Source: Saprospiraceae bacterium
Lineage (GTDB): Bacteria; Bacteroidota; Bacteroidia; Chitinophagales; Saprospiraceae
DNA: 64,000 bases
NCBI GenBank assembly: GCA_028279185.1
Contig: JANQSS010000101.1
Coordinates: forward strand, 1 to 64,000
Direction of reading: 5' to 3'
A program made the position numbers and the translations under genes. This document shows, one piece after another, positions 53,771-61,480 of this stretch. The notes beneath the pieces were generated by a model that did no database searches, was not told the origin of the DNA, and was given only the letters and a program-made list of their open reading frames with translations. Every line of letters begins with the position of its first letter. The stretch's first letter is position 1.

Positions 53771-55600
53771 ATGTCTAACATAGTACGATCAGCGATGGCA
53801 CATGCCGATGACTCCGCACGCTCAATTCACAGTGATACTTATCGTGTGGATCCTCCAAACTGGTTTGTGGGTATGCAAAACAATCTACTTCAATTGTTAA
53901 TCCAAGGTCAACATATAGGGAATTGCCGTGCAGAATTGAAAGCGACAAAAGATGTTAAAATCCTTGATAATAAAAAACTGGACAGTGGGAATTATTTAAT
54001 TCTCTACTTAGAAATTAAACCTGATGCTCATCCACAAAACTTTGTCATTGAATTACGTGGTGAAAAAAGTCATTTTGTAATTCCATACCAACTACGAAAG
54101 AAACAAGCACAGCCATTGCCAATTAATGGATCGGATGTGTTGTATTTAATTATGCCAGACCGGTTCGCCAATGGAAATCCTAATACGGACAATATTGGCG
54201 GTATGCGAGAAAAGATGAATCGCAGTGATCCAAATGGAAGACACGGAGGCGATATTCAAGGGATAATAAATCAATTACATTATATAGAGCAACTGGGTGT
54301 AACAACTTTGTGGCTAAATCCAGTGTATGAAAACAATATGAAGGTTTGCTCCTACCACGGATATTCCATTACGGACCATTACCGAGTTGACCCTAGATTG
54401 GGTGATTTGGAAAAATATATTGAATTATGCTCAAAAGCGCATGACCGGGGCCTAAAAGTGATTAAGGACATGATTTTCAATCATATTGGCCTATTCCATC
54501 ATTGGATGGCTGATGTGCCCAAAGCTGATTTTATTAATAAGGGTCATCAAAGAGTTGGAGCAAATTATAATGGCGCCATTGTGACAGATCCTCATGCTTC
54601 AGAAAAGGATAAAGACATTATGTCGATCGCTTGGTTTGATGGAACAATGCCTGGATTAAATTTAAAAAATAAAGACGTCAGAAAATATTTGACGCAACAT
54701 TCTTTGTGGTGGATCGAAATGACAAACCTTGATGGTATCCGTATGGACACCTATCCATATCCTGATAGTTTTGCCATGGCAGAATGGGTGAATGAAGTGA
54801 TCAAAGAATATCCGACTTTATTTATTGTTGGGGAAACATGGCTAAATACGCCTTCTCAAATGGCCTATTGGACAAATAATAATCTGAATGTCGATTATAA
54901 GTCGAAACTCCCTAGTATTTCGGACTTTGGCATCGCTTCAGCCATTGATCGTGCTTTCAGAGAGAAGAAGGGAATGCTAGAACTCTACCAAGTGGTGACG
55001 AATGATTTCGTGTTTCATACACCTAATCGTAACAAAATATTTGTGGATAATCACGACATGAATCGATCTTTCACAACGTTGAATGCTAAGGTGGAAGACT
55101 ATTTGATGGCTTACACCTTTTTACTTACAACAAGGGGCATTCCACAAATATTTTATGGTGCAGAGGTCGGTATGGAAGGAGAAAAGCCAGATGGCGAAAT
55201 TCGAAAAGACATGCCAGGTGGGTGGGGAGGTGAAAAAAACGTGTTTGAGTCCAAAGGTCTATCAAGTACAGAAGTGTTTATATTAGACTATCTGAAAAAA
55301 CTCCTCAATTGGCGTAAATCGAAAAGACTATTTGCCTATAACAATTTGATTCATTTTTTACCGATAGAAGAATTATACGTTTATGGACGTCGTCAGGAAG
55401 ATGAAGCGATAGTTGTCATATTAAATTATCGGGACGAAAATGTAGACTTGAATTTTGAACACTACCAAGAATTATTTGAATCATTCAATAAAGGATTTGA
55501 AATATTGAATGATATTGAAATAACTACTTTTGAAAATATCTCAATTCCGGCAAAAAGTAGTTATATAATTGAATTACAAAAAACAGAAAGTGATGATTAA
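53771..55600 (+). CDS. GH13 alpha-amylase family enzyme, cyclomaltodextrinase-like
   Basis: A 609-aa glycoside hydrolase; the ATG at 53771 is used because an upstream TTG gives only 4 more residues. An N-terminal cyclomaltodextrinase-type beta domain (DPPNWFVGMQNNLLQLLIQG, to ~120) leads into the GH13 barrel. Motifs: DMIFNHIG, the nucleophile Asp326 in GIRMDTYPYP, the acid/base Glu355 in VGETW and Asp429 in VDNHDMN. It should open cyclic or short maltodextrins to glucose/maltose. Relatives in the phylum usually have a signal peptide, but none is visible here (MSNIVRSAMAHADDSAR), so it may act in the cytoplasm on imported oligosaccharides. No SusC/D genes are near. The stop overlaps the HAD gene by 8 nt. 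Confidence 0.9.
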   Translation: MSNIVRSAMAHADDSARSIHSDTYRVDPPNWFVGMQNNLLQLLIQGQHIGNCRAELKATKDVKILDNKKLDSGNYLILYLEIKPDAHPQNFVIELRGEKSHFVIPYQLRKKQAQPLPINGSDVLYLIMPDRFANGNPNTDNIGGMREKMNRSDPNGRHGGDIQGIINQLHYIEQLGVTTLWLNPVYENNMKVCSYHGYSITDHYRVDPRLGDLEKYIELCSKAHDRGLKVIKDMIFNHIGLFHHWMADVPKADFINKGHQRVGANYNGAIVTDPHASEKDKDIMSIAWFDGTMPGLNLKNKDVRKYLTQHSLWWIEMTNLDGIRMDTYPYPDSFAMAEWVNEVIKEYPTLFIVGETWLNTPSQMAYWTNNNLNVDYKSKLPSISDFGIASAIDRAFREKKGMLELYQVVTNDFVFHTPNRNKIFVDNHDMNRSFTTLNAKVEDYLMAYTFLLTTRGIPQIFYGAEVGMEGEKPDGEIRKDMPGGWGGEKNVFESKGLSSTEVFILDYLKKLLNWRKSKRLFAYNNLIHFLPIEELYVYGRRQEDEAIVVILNYRDENVDLNFEHYQELFESFNKGFEILNDIEITTFENISIPAKSSYIIELQKTESDD

Positions 55601-56297
55601 TCAACGACGGTTTGATTGGATAATGTTCGATCTTGACAATACGCTTGTTGATTTCAATGTGGCCAGCAGACGAGCGCTACATGACACCTTAAAGGCGGTA
55701 AATATCAACTTAACGGACGAATTGTATTCTGTCTATAAAAGAATTAACTATACCATTTGGTCTGAATTTGAACAAAACAAAATTGACGCAATTACCTTGC
55801 GAACAAGGCGGTTCGATCTATTTTTTGAAGAGCTTGGACAAACTCCTGTCCCAGCGGGATTGTTTAGTGCAGATTATTTGAAAAGAATTATTGATCATAC
55901 ATTCGTATTTGAAGGTGTCGTGGATTTATTAGCCAAATTACACATTGATCATCGTTTAAGTATAATAACAAATGGTCTGAAAGAAGTCCAACGCCCGCGA
56001 TTACAAAGACTTAATTTAATGCAATACTTTGATAGTATTATTGTATCGGATGAAATTGGCGTGGCCAAACCTGATGCCGCCTTTTTCAAGTATGCTCATC
56101 AATCAATCACTGACAAAGTAGAAAAATCACGCATATTAGTGGTTGGCGATAATATTGAAGCCGATGTCCAGGGGGCCATGAACTTTGGGTTTGAAGCTTG
56201 TTGGCTGCATCATGGCAAGTCAAAAGTTCGTAATATTCAACCATCATTCGAAATAGAACATATAGGCGAATTTGCTGACCTTATAGAATCGCTCTAA
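55593..56297 (+). CDS. HAD-superfamily hydrolase, YjjG-like nucleotidase
   Basis: A 234-aa cytoplasmic phosphatase. It starts at the ATG at 55593, overlapping the amylase stop by 8 nt, so translation is coupled. HAD motif I is MFDLDNTLVDFN with Asp13 and Asp15, motif II is ITNG near residue 120, and motif III/IV is VAKPDAAFFKYA and VVGDNIEADVQGAMNFG. The layout and cap helices resemble the YjjG/YfnB group, pyrimidine 5'-nucleotidases or broad sugar-phosphate phosphatases. Pairing with the amylase might point to a sugar phosphate, but that is a guess. A weak hairpin follows the stop at 56298-56318. Confidence 0.88.
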   Translation: MINQRRFDWIMFDLDNTLVDFNVASRRALHDTLKAVNINLTDELYSVYKRINYTIWSEFEQNKIDAITLRTRRFDLFFEELGQTPVPAGLFSADYLKRIIDHTFVFEGVVDLLAKLHIDHRLSIITNGLKEVQRPRLQRLNLMQYFDSIIVSDEIGVAKPDAAFFKYAHQSITDKVEKSRILVVGDNIEADVQGAMNFGFEACWLHHGKSKVRNIQPSFEIEHIGEFADLIESL

Positions 56298-56318
56298 CCG
56301 CTAAATTGCCATTAGTGG
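56298..56318. terminator. Possible weak bidirectional terminator
   Basis: Arms CCGCTAA (56298-56304) and TTAGTGG (56312-56318) pair over 7 bp with one G-T pair and a 7-nt loop. It lies in the 32-bp gap between two convergent genes. No strong T-run follows, so this is a low-confidence call. Confidence 0.35.
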
Positions 56319-56329
56319 CTAAATAATAA

Positions 56330-57250
56330 TCACCCACCATTCTTCTTCGAAGGAATTTTGTATGCCAGGCCCAGGTTTAAACTGTAACCGGCGCCTGTGT
56401 TTTTGCCAGCTAAAAAGCTTCCACCACTCAATTCGATTTCCCAGGATGGGCTTGGGAATATTTTAAGACCACCACCTGCCTGAAAATAGAATGCACTTGG
56501 GTTGGTGATTGTTGGAGTATAATCAGCATAACTAAAGATACCGACTGCTTGCAGGGGGAAATAACTTAGAAAGACTTTGAACGGAATGAACACATCGTTA
56601 TGAGGAAGTGCGTCTCGTCCAAGACGCGCGACAACGCTCAATTCGGCATATCCGTAAAGTTGTTCAGCTAGTTTGCCATTGTAATTAAGCTGCGACCAAA
56701 ACTGAACACCTGTATTATCAAGAGATGGTATAGAAGAGTTCAAATTCTGTCCGTTTTGGCCTAGCGGAATCAATAAAATGAACTTGCTGGAAAGGCCGGG
56801 AATCTTTTCCGAAAAGCGCCAACTCAACTTAGGACCGATGTGGGAGAATGAGGTTTGCGCCGTTCTTCCATTGTTTTCGTACCGCAATGTTTCGAGCGGA
56901 GAATCATTACTTGAATGGTCTCGGGATGCCCGGAAGTAAGCGTCAATTCCCCAATCGATTTTCTTTTGTGGATTGAAAAAATTCAATTCCAGGATATTAG
57001 TAACGAAAGATCTACGAGCTGTATCAGTTATGCGACTTCCACCCTGATCAAAATTTTCAGTTTGTGTATAGAGATTTGTGTACAGTTTAACCGTAGTGAA
57101 TGATTCATTTTGTTGTCCGAATACTGCCGGAGTCACAAATAGAAGGCCGATGGCAAGTAACGTTATGTGAATTACGATGCCAAATCCAGTTGAATTTAGA
57201 TCGTCGCTGTATGCATTTGAAGATTTTACTTTTGCAGTAGTCAATTTCAT
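56330..57250 (-). CDS. Outer-membrane beta-barrel protein of unknown function
   Basis: A 306-aa protein. A long N-terminal basic region precedes a hydrophobic signal (about residues 26-45, IHITLLAIGLLFVTPAVFG); no better start was found inside. The rest is mostly amphipathic strands separated by turns, e.g. SWRFSEKIPGLSSKFILLIPLG, FWSQLNYNGKLAEQLYGYAELSVVA and WEIELSGGSFLAGKN, and a final YSLNLGLAYKIP. This fits a barrel of about 10-12 strands. Phrases such as LPLGQNGQN and FNPQKKIDWGIDAYF resemble Bacteroidota OM proteins of the transporter-like class. It is divergent from rpsF, with no link to ribosome function visible. Confidence 0.65.
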   Translation of the reverse strand: MKLTTAKVKSSNAYSDDLNSTGFGIVIHITLLAIGLLFVTPAVFGQQNESFTTVKLYTNLYTQTENFDQGGSRITDTARRSFVTNILELNFFNPQKKIDWGIDAYFRASRDHSSNDSPLETLRYENNGRTAQTSFSHIGPKLSWRFSEKIPGLSSKFILLIPLGQNGQNLNSSIPSLDNTGVQFWSQLNYNGKLAEQLYGYAELSVVARLGRDALPHNDVFIPFKVFLSYFPLQAVGIFSYADYTPTITNPSAFYFQAGGGLKIFPSPSWEIELSGGSFLAGKNTGAGYSLNLGLAYKIPSKKNGG

Positions 57251-57393
57251 TTTTGTTGATTTACAATAAGTTATACATTAAATAAAATCAAATACTGTTA
57301 TACTGTGACGGTCTGCTGGCAAGCAAGACTTAGTAGAAATGCATTTGCGATGCAATTGTTCACCAATTTGATCCAATTGTGCCGTGAAAAGTG

Positions 57394-57401
57394 TAACTTT
57401 G
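57394..57401 (+). promoter_or_regulatory. Promoter -7 box of rpsF-rpsR-rplI
   Basis: TAACTTTG, a perfect TAnnTTTG, 37 nt before the rpsF ATG. A TTTG at 57367-57370 fits a -33 element with a 23-nt gap. Confidence 0.7.
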
Positions 57402-57438
57402 CCGCCCGAAATTATTAATATTTAAAAGGTTTGATTTT

Positions 57439-57882
57439 ATGTTAAATTATGAAATTACGTTCATCGTTGATCCAGTGCTGTCCAGCGATGAAATTGACGC
57501 GACAGCTCAGACCTATGTTGATATGCTCAAAAATGAAGGGTGCAATATCGTTCATAGAGATGCAATGGGACTTCGTCAGTTGGCGTACCCAATCAACAAG
57601 CGCACTTCTGGTGTGTACTTCTGTGTTGAGTTTCAGTCGGAAGACGGTACTATTATTCCTCGCGCTGAACTGGCGTTGACCCGTGACGAGCGCATCATGC
57701 GTTTCTTAACTGTTCGTTTGGACAAATATGGCGTCAAGTACAATCAAGACAAACGCGATGGAAAAATTGGCGTTAAACGAGCATCTGCAAAAGCTGAGCC
57801 AACGCCTGCCATGGCAAAAGCGGCACCTGCAGCGGCCACAACTACCGCCACTACAACATCCGCAAGCTCAGAAGAAGAATAA
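57439..57882 (+). CDS. rpsF: 30S ribosomal protein S6
   Basis: A 147-aa S6 protein, binding 16S rRNA with S18 in the platform of the small subunit. The N-terminal ferredoxin-like domain (MLNYEITFIVDPVLSSDEI, GLRQLAYPINKRTSGVYFCVEF) is complete by residue ~115. The last ~35 residues are an Ala/Thr-rich low-complexity tail ending in Glu (SSEEE), longer than the ~95-110 aa core and common in this phylum. First gene of the rpsF-rpsR-rplI operon with its own promoter at 57394-57401. Confidence 0.97.
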   Translation: MLNYEITFIVDPVLSSDEIDATAQTYVDMLKNEGCNIVHRDAMGLRQLAYPINKRTSGVYFCVEFQSEDGTIIPRAELALTRDERIMRFLTVRLDKYGVKYNQDKRDGKIGVKRASAKAEPTPAMAKAAPAAATTTATTTSASSEEE

Positions 57883-57913
57883 TTCAATACATTAATCCAG
57901 AAATTAACTAATC

Positions 57914-58180
57914 ATGGCATCAAGAGATGATATAAAATTCCTAAGCAATCCTAAGCTGGGACAAAACCAAAAAAAATACTGTCGGTTTCGCCGATTTGGA
58001 ATCCGACATATTGATTATAAAGATCCAGATTTTCTGCTCCAATTCGTTAATGAACAAGGAAAGATTCTTCCAAGACGGATTACAGGTAATTCCTTAAAGT
58101 ATCAGCGTAAGATGGCAACTGCTATCAAGCGTGCGCGCCACCTCGCTATGTTACCATATGTAACAGATCAGCTGAAATAA
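57914..58180 (+). CDS. rpsR: 30S ribosomal protein S18
   Basis: An 88-aa S18 protein that pairs with S6 on the small subunit platform. The conserved C-terminal RNA-binding part is [34 protein letters not shown] single Cys is in [11 protein letters not shown], a remnant of the zinc-type N-terminus found in other S18s; no complete zinc site is seen. It lies 31 nt after rpsF and 28 nt before rplI. Confidence 0.97.
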   Translation: MASRDDIKFLSNPKLGQNQKKYCRFRRFGIRHIDYKDPDFLLQFVNEQGKILPRRITGNSLKYQRKMATAIKRARHLAMLPYVTDQLK

Positions 58181-58208
58181 TTCGTATCATTTAGAAAAAG
58201 TAAAGATC

Positions 58209-58655
58209 ATGGAAGTTATACTCCTCAACGATATAGAAAAATTAGGCGACCGCCATGACTTGGTCAAAGTCAAAAATGGCTATGGTCGTAACTACCTCAT
58301 CCCACAAAAATTGGCGGTCATTGCGAACGCAACAAACCGGAAAAAGTTGGATGCAATAAAGGCACGTGAAGCCGCCGAATTAGAACGCCGATTAGATGAA
58401 TTCAAAGCCATGACCGAAAAGCTTGCTGGTATGGTAATTAAAATCGGAGCCAAAGCAGGAGCTGAAGACAAAATCTTTGGTTCTGTCACTAATATTCAAT
58501 TGGCTCAAGCCGTAAAAGAACAGGCTGATATCGACATCGAACGTAAAAAGATCACTTTTCCGGAAGAAGTCAAAACACTTGGCACCTACGTAGCCGATGT
58601 CAATCTTCACCCGGATCTCGATACGAAAATTAATTTTGAAGTCGTCGAAGACTAA
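58209..58655 (+). CDS. rplI: 50S ribosomal protein L9
   Basis: A 148-aa L9 protein binding 23S rRNA near L1. The N-terminal domain has MEVILLNDIEKLGDRHDLVKVKNGYGRNYLIPQ, followed by the long connecting helix (AREAAELERRLDEFKAM) and the C-terminal domain with IFGSVTNIQLAQAV. All three parts are in place and the length is normal. It ends the operon, with a terminator 21 nt downstream. Confidence 0.97.
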   Translation: MEVILLNDIEKLGDRHDLVKVKNGYGRNYLIPQKLAVIANATNRKKLDAIKAREAAELERRLDEFKAMTEKLAGMVIKIGAKAGAEDKIFGSVTNIQLAQAVKEQADIDIERKKITFPEEVKTLGTYVADVNLHPDLDTKINFEVVED

Positions 58656-58676
58656 GTTAAGTAGTATCGAAAAAAT

Positions 58677-58707
58677 AAAAGGCGTGGCAATTATGTTACG
58701 CCTTTTT
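58677..58707 (+). terminator. Rho-independent terminator of the rpsF operon
   Basis: Arms AAAAGGCGT (58677-58685) and ACGCCTTTT (58698-58706) pair perfectly with a 12-nt loop and end in a T-run. Confidence 0.85.
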
Positions 58708-58756
58708 AATTTGGGTACGTGTCAATCCAATTTTTAATTCAGCAAAAACCCATATT

Positions 58757-59722
58757 TTAAAATAACGTTAGTTGCTTTCCTTCGCTTTCATTGTTGCTCT
58801 TGTTTCCGCCATGCGCATCAACTTTTGACTTCTGAATCATGTCGGAAACGTCAGGGGCGGGATGTGCTTGAGATAGCTTTTTTTTGGAGTTATTGACGGT
58901 TCCTATAGTTGACGCTTCGGAATCGTTAGAGGGAATTTTCATTCTGGGTAGAGGGGTCTCTGCAATACGAATTGGTTTAATTTCCAGGCCGGATCCAATG
59001 TCATCAAGCCAGTTTTCAGCTCTTTCATAATCAGGAAAAGCATCTTCAACCAACTGCCAAAATGCATCACTATGATTAAGTTCGATCAAATGAGCTAATT
59101 CATGAATTAGGACATAATCTTGAATCCAGGTTGGACACAATAACAATTTGCTCGACAAAATTATTTTTCCGTCATGCGAACATGAACCCCATTTTGAATG
59201 GATATACTTTAATTTCACCGAATTGTACGGTGCGTTAAAATGTATGTTATTTAAATGCTTAATTCGATTCTCGAAATAAGAAAGGTAACGCAGACAAAAT
59301 ATTTTATGCAAGAGATTTTGAACCGTTTTTGTGCGGTTTTTCTCACTTATTTCAGTTTGAAGCTGAAGAAAAATGTCGGCTCCGTGTAATTTTGCCTTAG
59401 ATCGATTTGACGTTCTTTCGTCAATATGCAAAACGAACGTGTCCGTCATTATTCGAATTCTATCACCATGTTCAAAAAGAATGACTTTAAAACGTTCTAA
59501 CAATGCCGGTGCCTTGTCAAAGCGTTTACTCAGCCATTTCTCCGCCCATTGAACTTGATCTTGCAATTCGTCTTTACTGAGGTGATCAGAAAGTCTTAGA
59601 TGAATACGATCGGCCCCGATTGAAATACGTGTATTTCTTCGACGTTCAAAATAAATGGCAACGGGAATTTTTACATCACGATATTGCACATAAGCTTCAC
59701 TATCGGGATTTCTCTTAGCCAT
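58757..59722 (-). CDS. YgjP-type HEXXH metalloprotease with a sliding-clamp motif at the C-terminus
   Basis: A 321-aa YgjP/DUF45 (WLM/SprT-like) zinc metallopeptidase. The zinc site is IHELAHLIELNH: His207, Glu208 and His211, with a third His at 217, preceded by the conserved SKWGSCS (176-182). The catalytic core ends near residue 243, close to a normal YgjP (~230-240 aa). Beyond it lies a ~75-residue hydrophilic tail without predicted structure, ending exactly at the C-terminus in QLTLF (317-321), a close match to the bacterial beta-clamp binding motif QL[SD]LF. MutS in this window carries the related QLSFF. The gene overlaps serC by 1 nt (TAATG). A DNA-repair role for this protease is inference. 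Confidence 0.88.
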   Translation of the reverse strand: MAKRNPDSEAYVQYRDVKIPVAIYFERRRNTRISIGADRIHLRLSDHLSKDELQDQVQWAEKWLSKRFDKAPALLERFKVILFEHGDRIRIMTDTFVLHIDERTSNRSKAKLHGADIFLQLQTEISEKNRTKTVQNLLHKIFCLRYLSYFENRIKHLNNIHFNAPYNSVKLKYIHSKWGSCSHDGKIILSSKLLLCPTWIQDYVLIHELAHLIELNHSDAFWQLVEDAFPDYERAENWLDDIGSGLEIKPIRIAETPLPRMKIPSNDSEASTIGTVNNSKKKLSQAHPAPDVSDMIQKSKVDAHGGNKSNNESEGKQLTLF

Positions 59723-60789
59723 TATGATTTACGTTCAAATTCTTTCATCACGTCTACTAAGTGCTGAATACTAGTTTGAGGCATAGCATTGTAAATACTG
59801 GCGCGAAAACCACCAACGGATCGATGACCTTTTAAGCCACTTATTTTTTCTTCAGTACACACATCGAGGAATCGTGATGTCAAATCTGGATCTTTACATA
59901 CAAACGTAACATTCATTAAAGAGCGATCTTCTTGTTCAGCCGTACCTTCAAACAAAGAACTGGCATCTATTGCATCGTACAAGATCTTGGCTTTCATTTC
60001 ATTTTTTTCCTGCATCATGCCTAGTCCGCCTTGTTCCTTAATCCATTCCATCACTAACAAGGAAACATAAATAGGAAATACGGGTGGCGTGTTGAATGCA
60101 GAGTCTTTATCGATGTGCGTTTGATAATCAAGCATTGTTGGAATCGCTCTGTCGGTTTTTCCCAGCATGTCTTTTCGCAAGATGACTAAAGTCGTACCTG
60201 CAGGTCCCATATTTTTTTGCGCACCCGCGTATATACAACCAAATTTATCGATGGGCATCGGCCTCGAAAATATATCCGAGGAGGCATCACAAATAATGGG
60301 CATTTTTGTCTCAGGCCATTTGTGATACTGGGTGCCAAATATGGTATTGTTGCTTGTAATATGAAGAAATTGTCCATTGCCAGGAATTGGATTCGGTTTT
60401 GGGATATAGTTAAAATTGGCTTCTTCCGATGAGGCTAGTTCGACAATATTTCCGAATGCCCTAGCTTCTTTTATTGCCTTTTTTGACCATGTACCCGTAT
60501 TGATGTAATATCCAATTTGATCTGATCCGAGCAAGTTCATAGCCGTCATGAAAAATTGTGTTGATGCTCCACCAGTCAAAAACATGACGTCGAAGTCATC
60601 AGTCAAACCCAGTAGTTCTTTCACGCATGTCTGAGCTCGGTGCATAACCTCAACAAACTGTGGGCCGCGATGTGAAACTTCCAATATTGAAAGTCCTGTA
60701 TCAGCAAAATTTTCGATTGCAGCGGCAGCTTGCTTAAAGACCATTTCGGGTAAAATTGAAGGTCCGGCACTAAAATTGTGTGGTTTCAT
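59722..60789 (-). CDS. serC: 3-phosphoserine/phosphohydroxythreonine transaminase SerC
   Basis: A 355-aa PLP enzyme of class V aminotransferases, converting 3-phosphohydroxypyruvate to phosphoserine in serine synthesis (and a step of pyridoxine synthesis in some bacteria). It opens with FSAGPSILPEMVF and has the family segments GGASTQFFMTAMNLL, GTWSKKAIKEA and CDASSDIFSRP (PLP-binding Asp). The PLP-binding Lys192 is in YAGAQKNMGPAG. Length and motifs are full. It is cotranscribed with the YgjP metalloprotease gene downstream (1-nt overlap); no serA/serB is nearby. Confidence 0.95.
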   Translation of the reverse strand: MKPHNFSAGPSILPEMVFKQAAAAIENFADTGLSILEVSHRGPQFVEVMHRAQTCVKELLGLTDDFDVMFLTGGASTQFFMTAMNLLGSDQIGYYINTGTWSKKAIKEARAFGNIVELASSEEANFNYIPKPNPIPGNGQFLHITSNNTIFGTQYHKWPETKMPIICDASSDIFSRPMPIDKFGCIYAGAQKNMGPAGTTLVILRKDMLGKTDRAIPTMLDYQTHIDKDSAFNTPPVFPIYVSLLVMEWIKEQGGLGMMQEKNEMKAKILYDAIDASSLFEGTAEQEDRSLMNVTFVCKDPDLTSRFLDVCTEEKISGLKGHRSVGGFRASIYNAMPQTSIQHLVDVMKEFERKS

Positions 60790-60932
60790 ATCTTGTATAC
60801 GTTTTTAGCAAGCAATTGGATGATCGCTAGCGGTTAAATTGAGTCCGAAAAGTAGTGAAAAGCCTTGATTTATAAGCAGTCGTATATTAAATATTTACAA
60901 CATTTTTGCAATCCACAATTAAACCCGACGAT

Positions 60933-61466
60933 ATGAAAGTTTTTGGTATTGGCCTTGAAAAAACAGGTACGAACTCTTTGGGCCGGGCGCTTGAAATTCT
61001 TGGCTTCAAAGAACACAAGGGATTTGATGCACGACTGTTACAGTTGGCTAAACAGGGACTCACTGAGGAAGTGTTGAATGAAGCTGTCGCGTACAACAAT
61101 TTTGAAAATTACCCCTGGGCATTTCTCTACAAAGACGCTTACCAGCGCTTTCCGGACGCAAAATTCATACTAACAAAGCGAACAACTCCTATTCGTTGGT
61201 TTAATAGCCTCTGCCATCATGCACGCAGGACTGGACCGGATGAAACAAGACAACTTGTCTATGGTCATGCGATGCCAAATTTATTCGAAGAAGAAGACAT
61301 TCAATTTTATTCGGATCATATTCAAAACGTACGGGATTTTTTCGATGAAAATGATTCGTCACGTTTGCTAGAAGTATGTTGGGCCCATGATGATGGATGG
61401 AACGAACTATGTTCATTTTTACAGTGCGACGAACCTGAAGAGGAATTTCCACATGTAAAGAAATAA
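60933..61466 (+). CDS. Sulfotransferase family protein
   Basis: A 177-aa protein starting at the ATG at 60933; an earlier TTG overlaps a near-consensus promoter box (CATTTTTG) and is rejected. The start KVFGIGLEKTGTNSLGRALEILGF is the PAPS 5'-phosphosulfate loop of the Sulfotransfer_4 group. KFILTKRTTPIRWFNSLCHH matches the 3'-phosphate binding segment. At 177 aa it is shorter than many sulfotransferases, but the domain seems complete. The acceptor, perhaps a lipid, polysaccharide or small molecule, is unknown. It stands alone on the plus strand, convergent with leuS 14 nt away. Confidence 0.85.
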   Translation: MKVFGIGLEKTGTNSLGRALEILGFKEHKGFDARLLQLAKQGLTEEVLNEAVAYNNFENYPWAFLYKDAYQRFPDAKFILTKRTTPIRWFNSLCHHARRTGPDETRQLVYGHAMPNLFEEEDIQFYSDHIQNVRDFFDENDSSRLLEVCWAHDDGWNELCSFLQCDEPEEEFPHVKK

Positions 61467-61480
61467 TCCGGATGCCGAAG

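Noticed and set aside
60906..60932. TTG start nine codons upstream of the sulfotransferase gene
   Set aside because: It lies in a near-consensus promoter box (CATTTTTG), and the conserved PAPS-loop start follows directly after the ATG at 60933.
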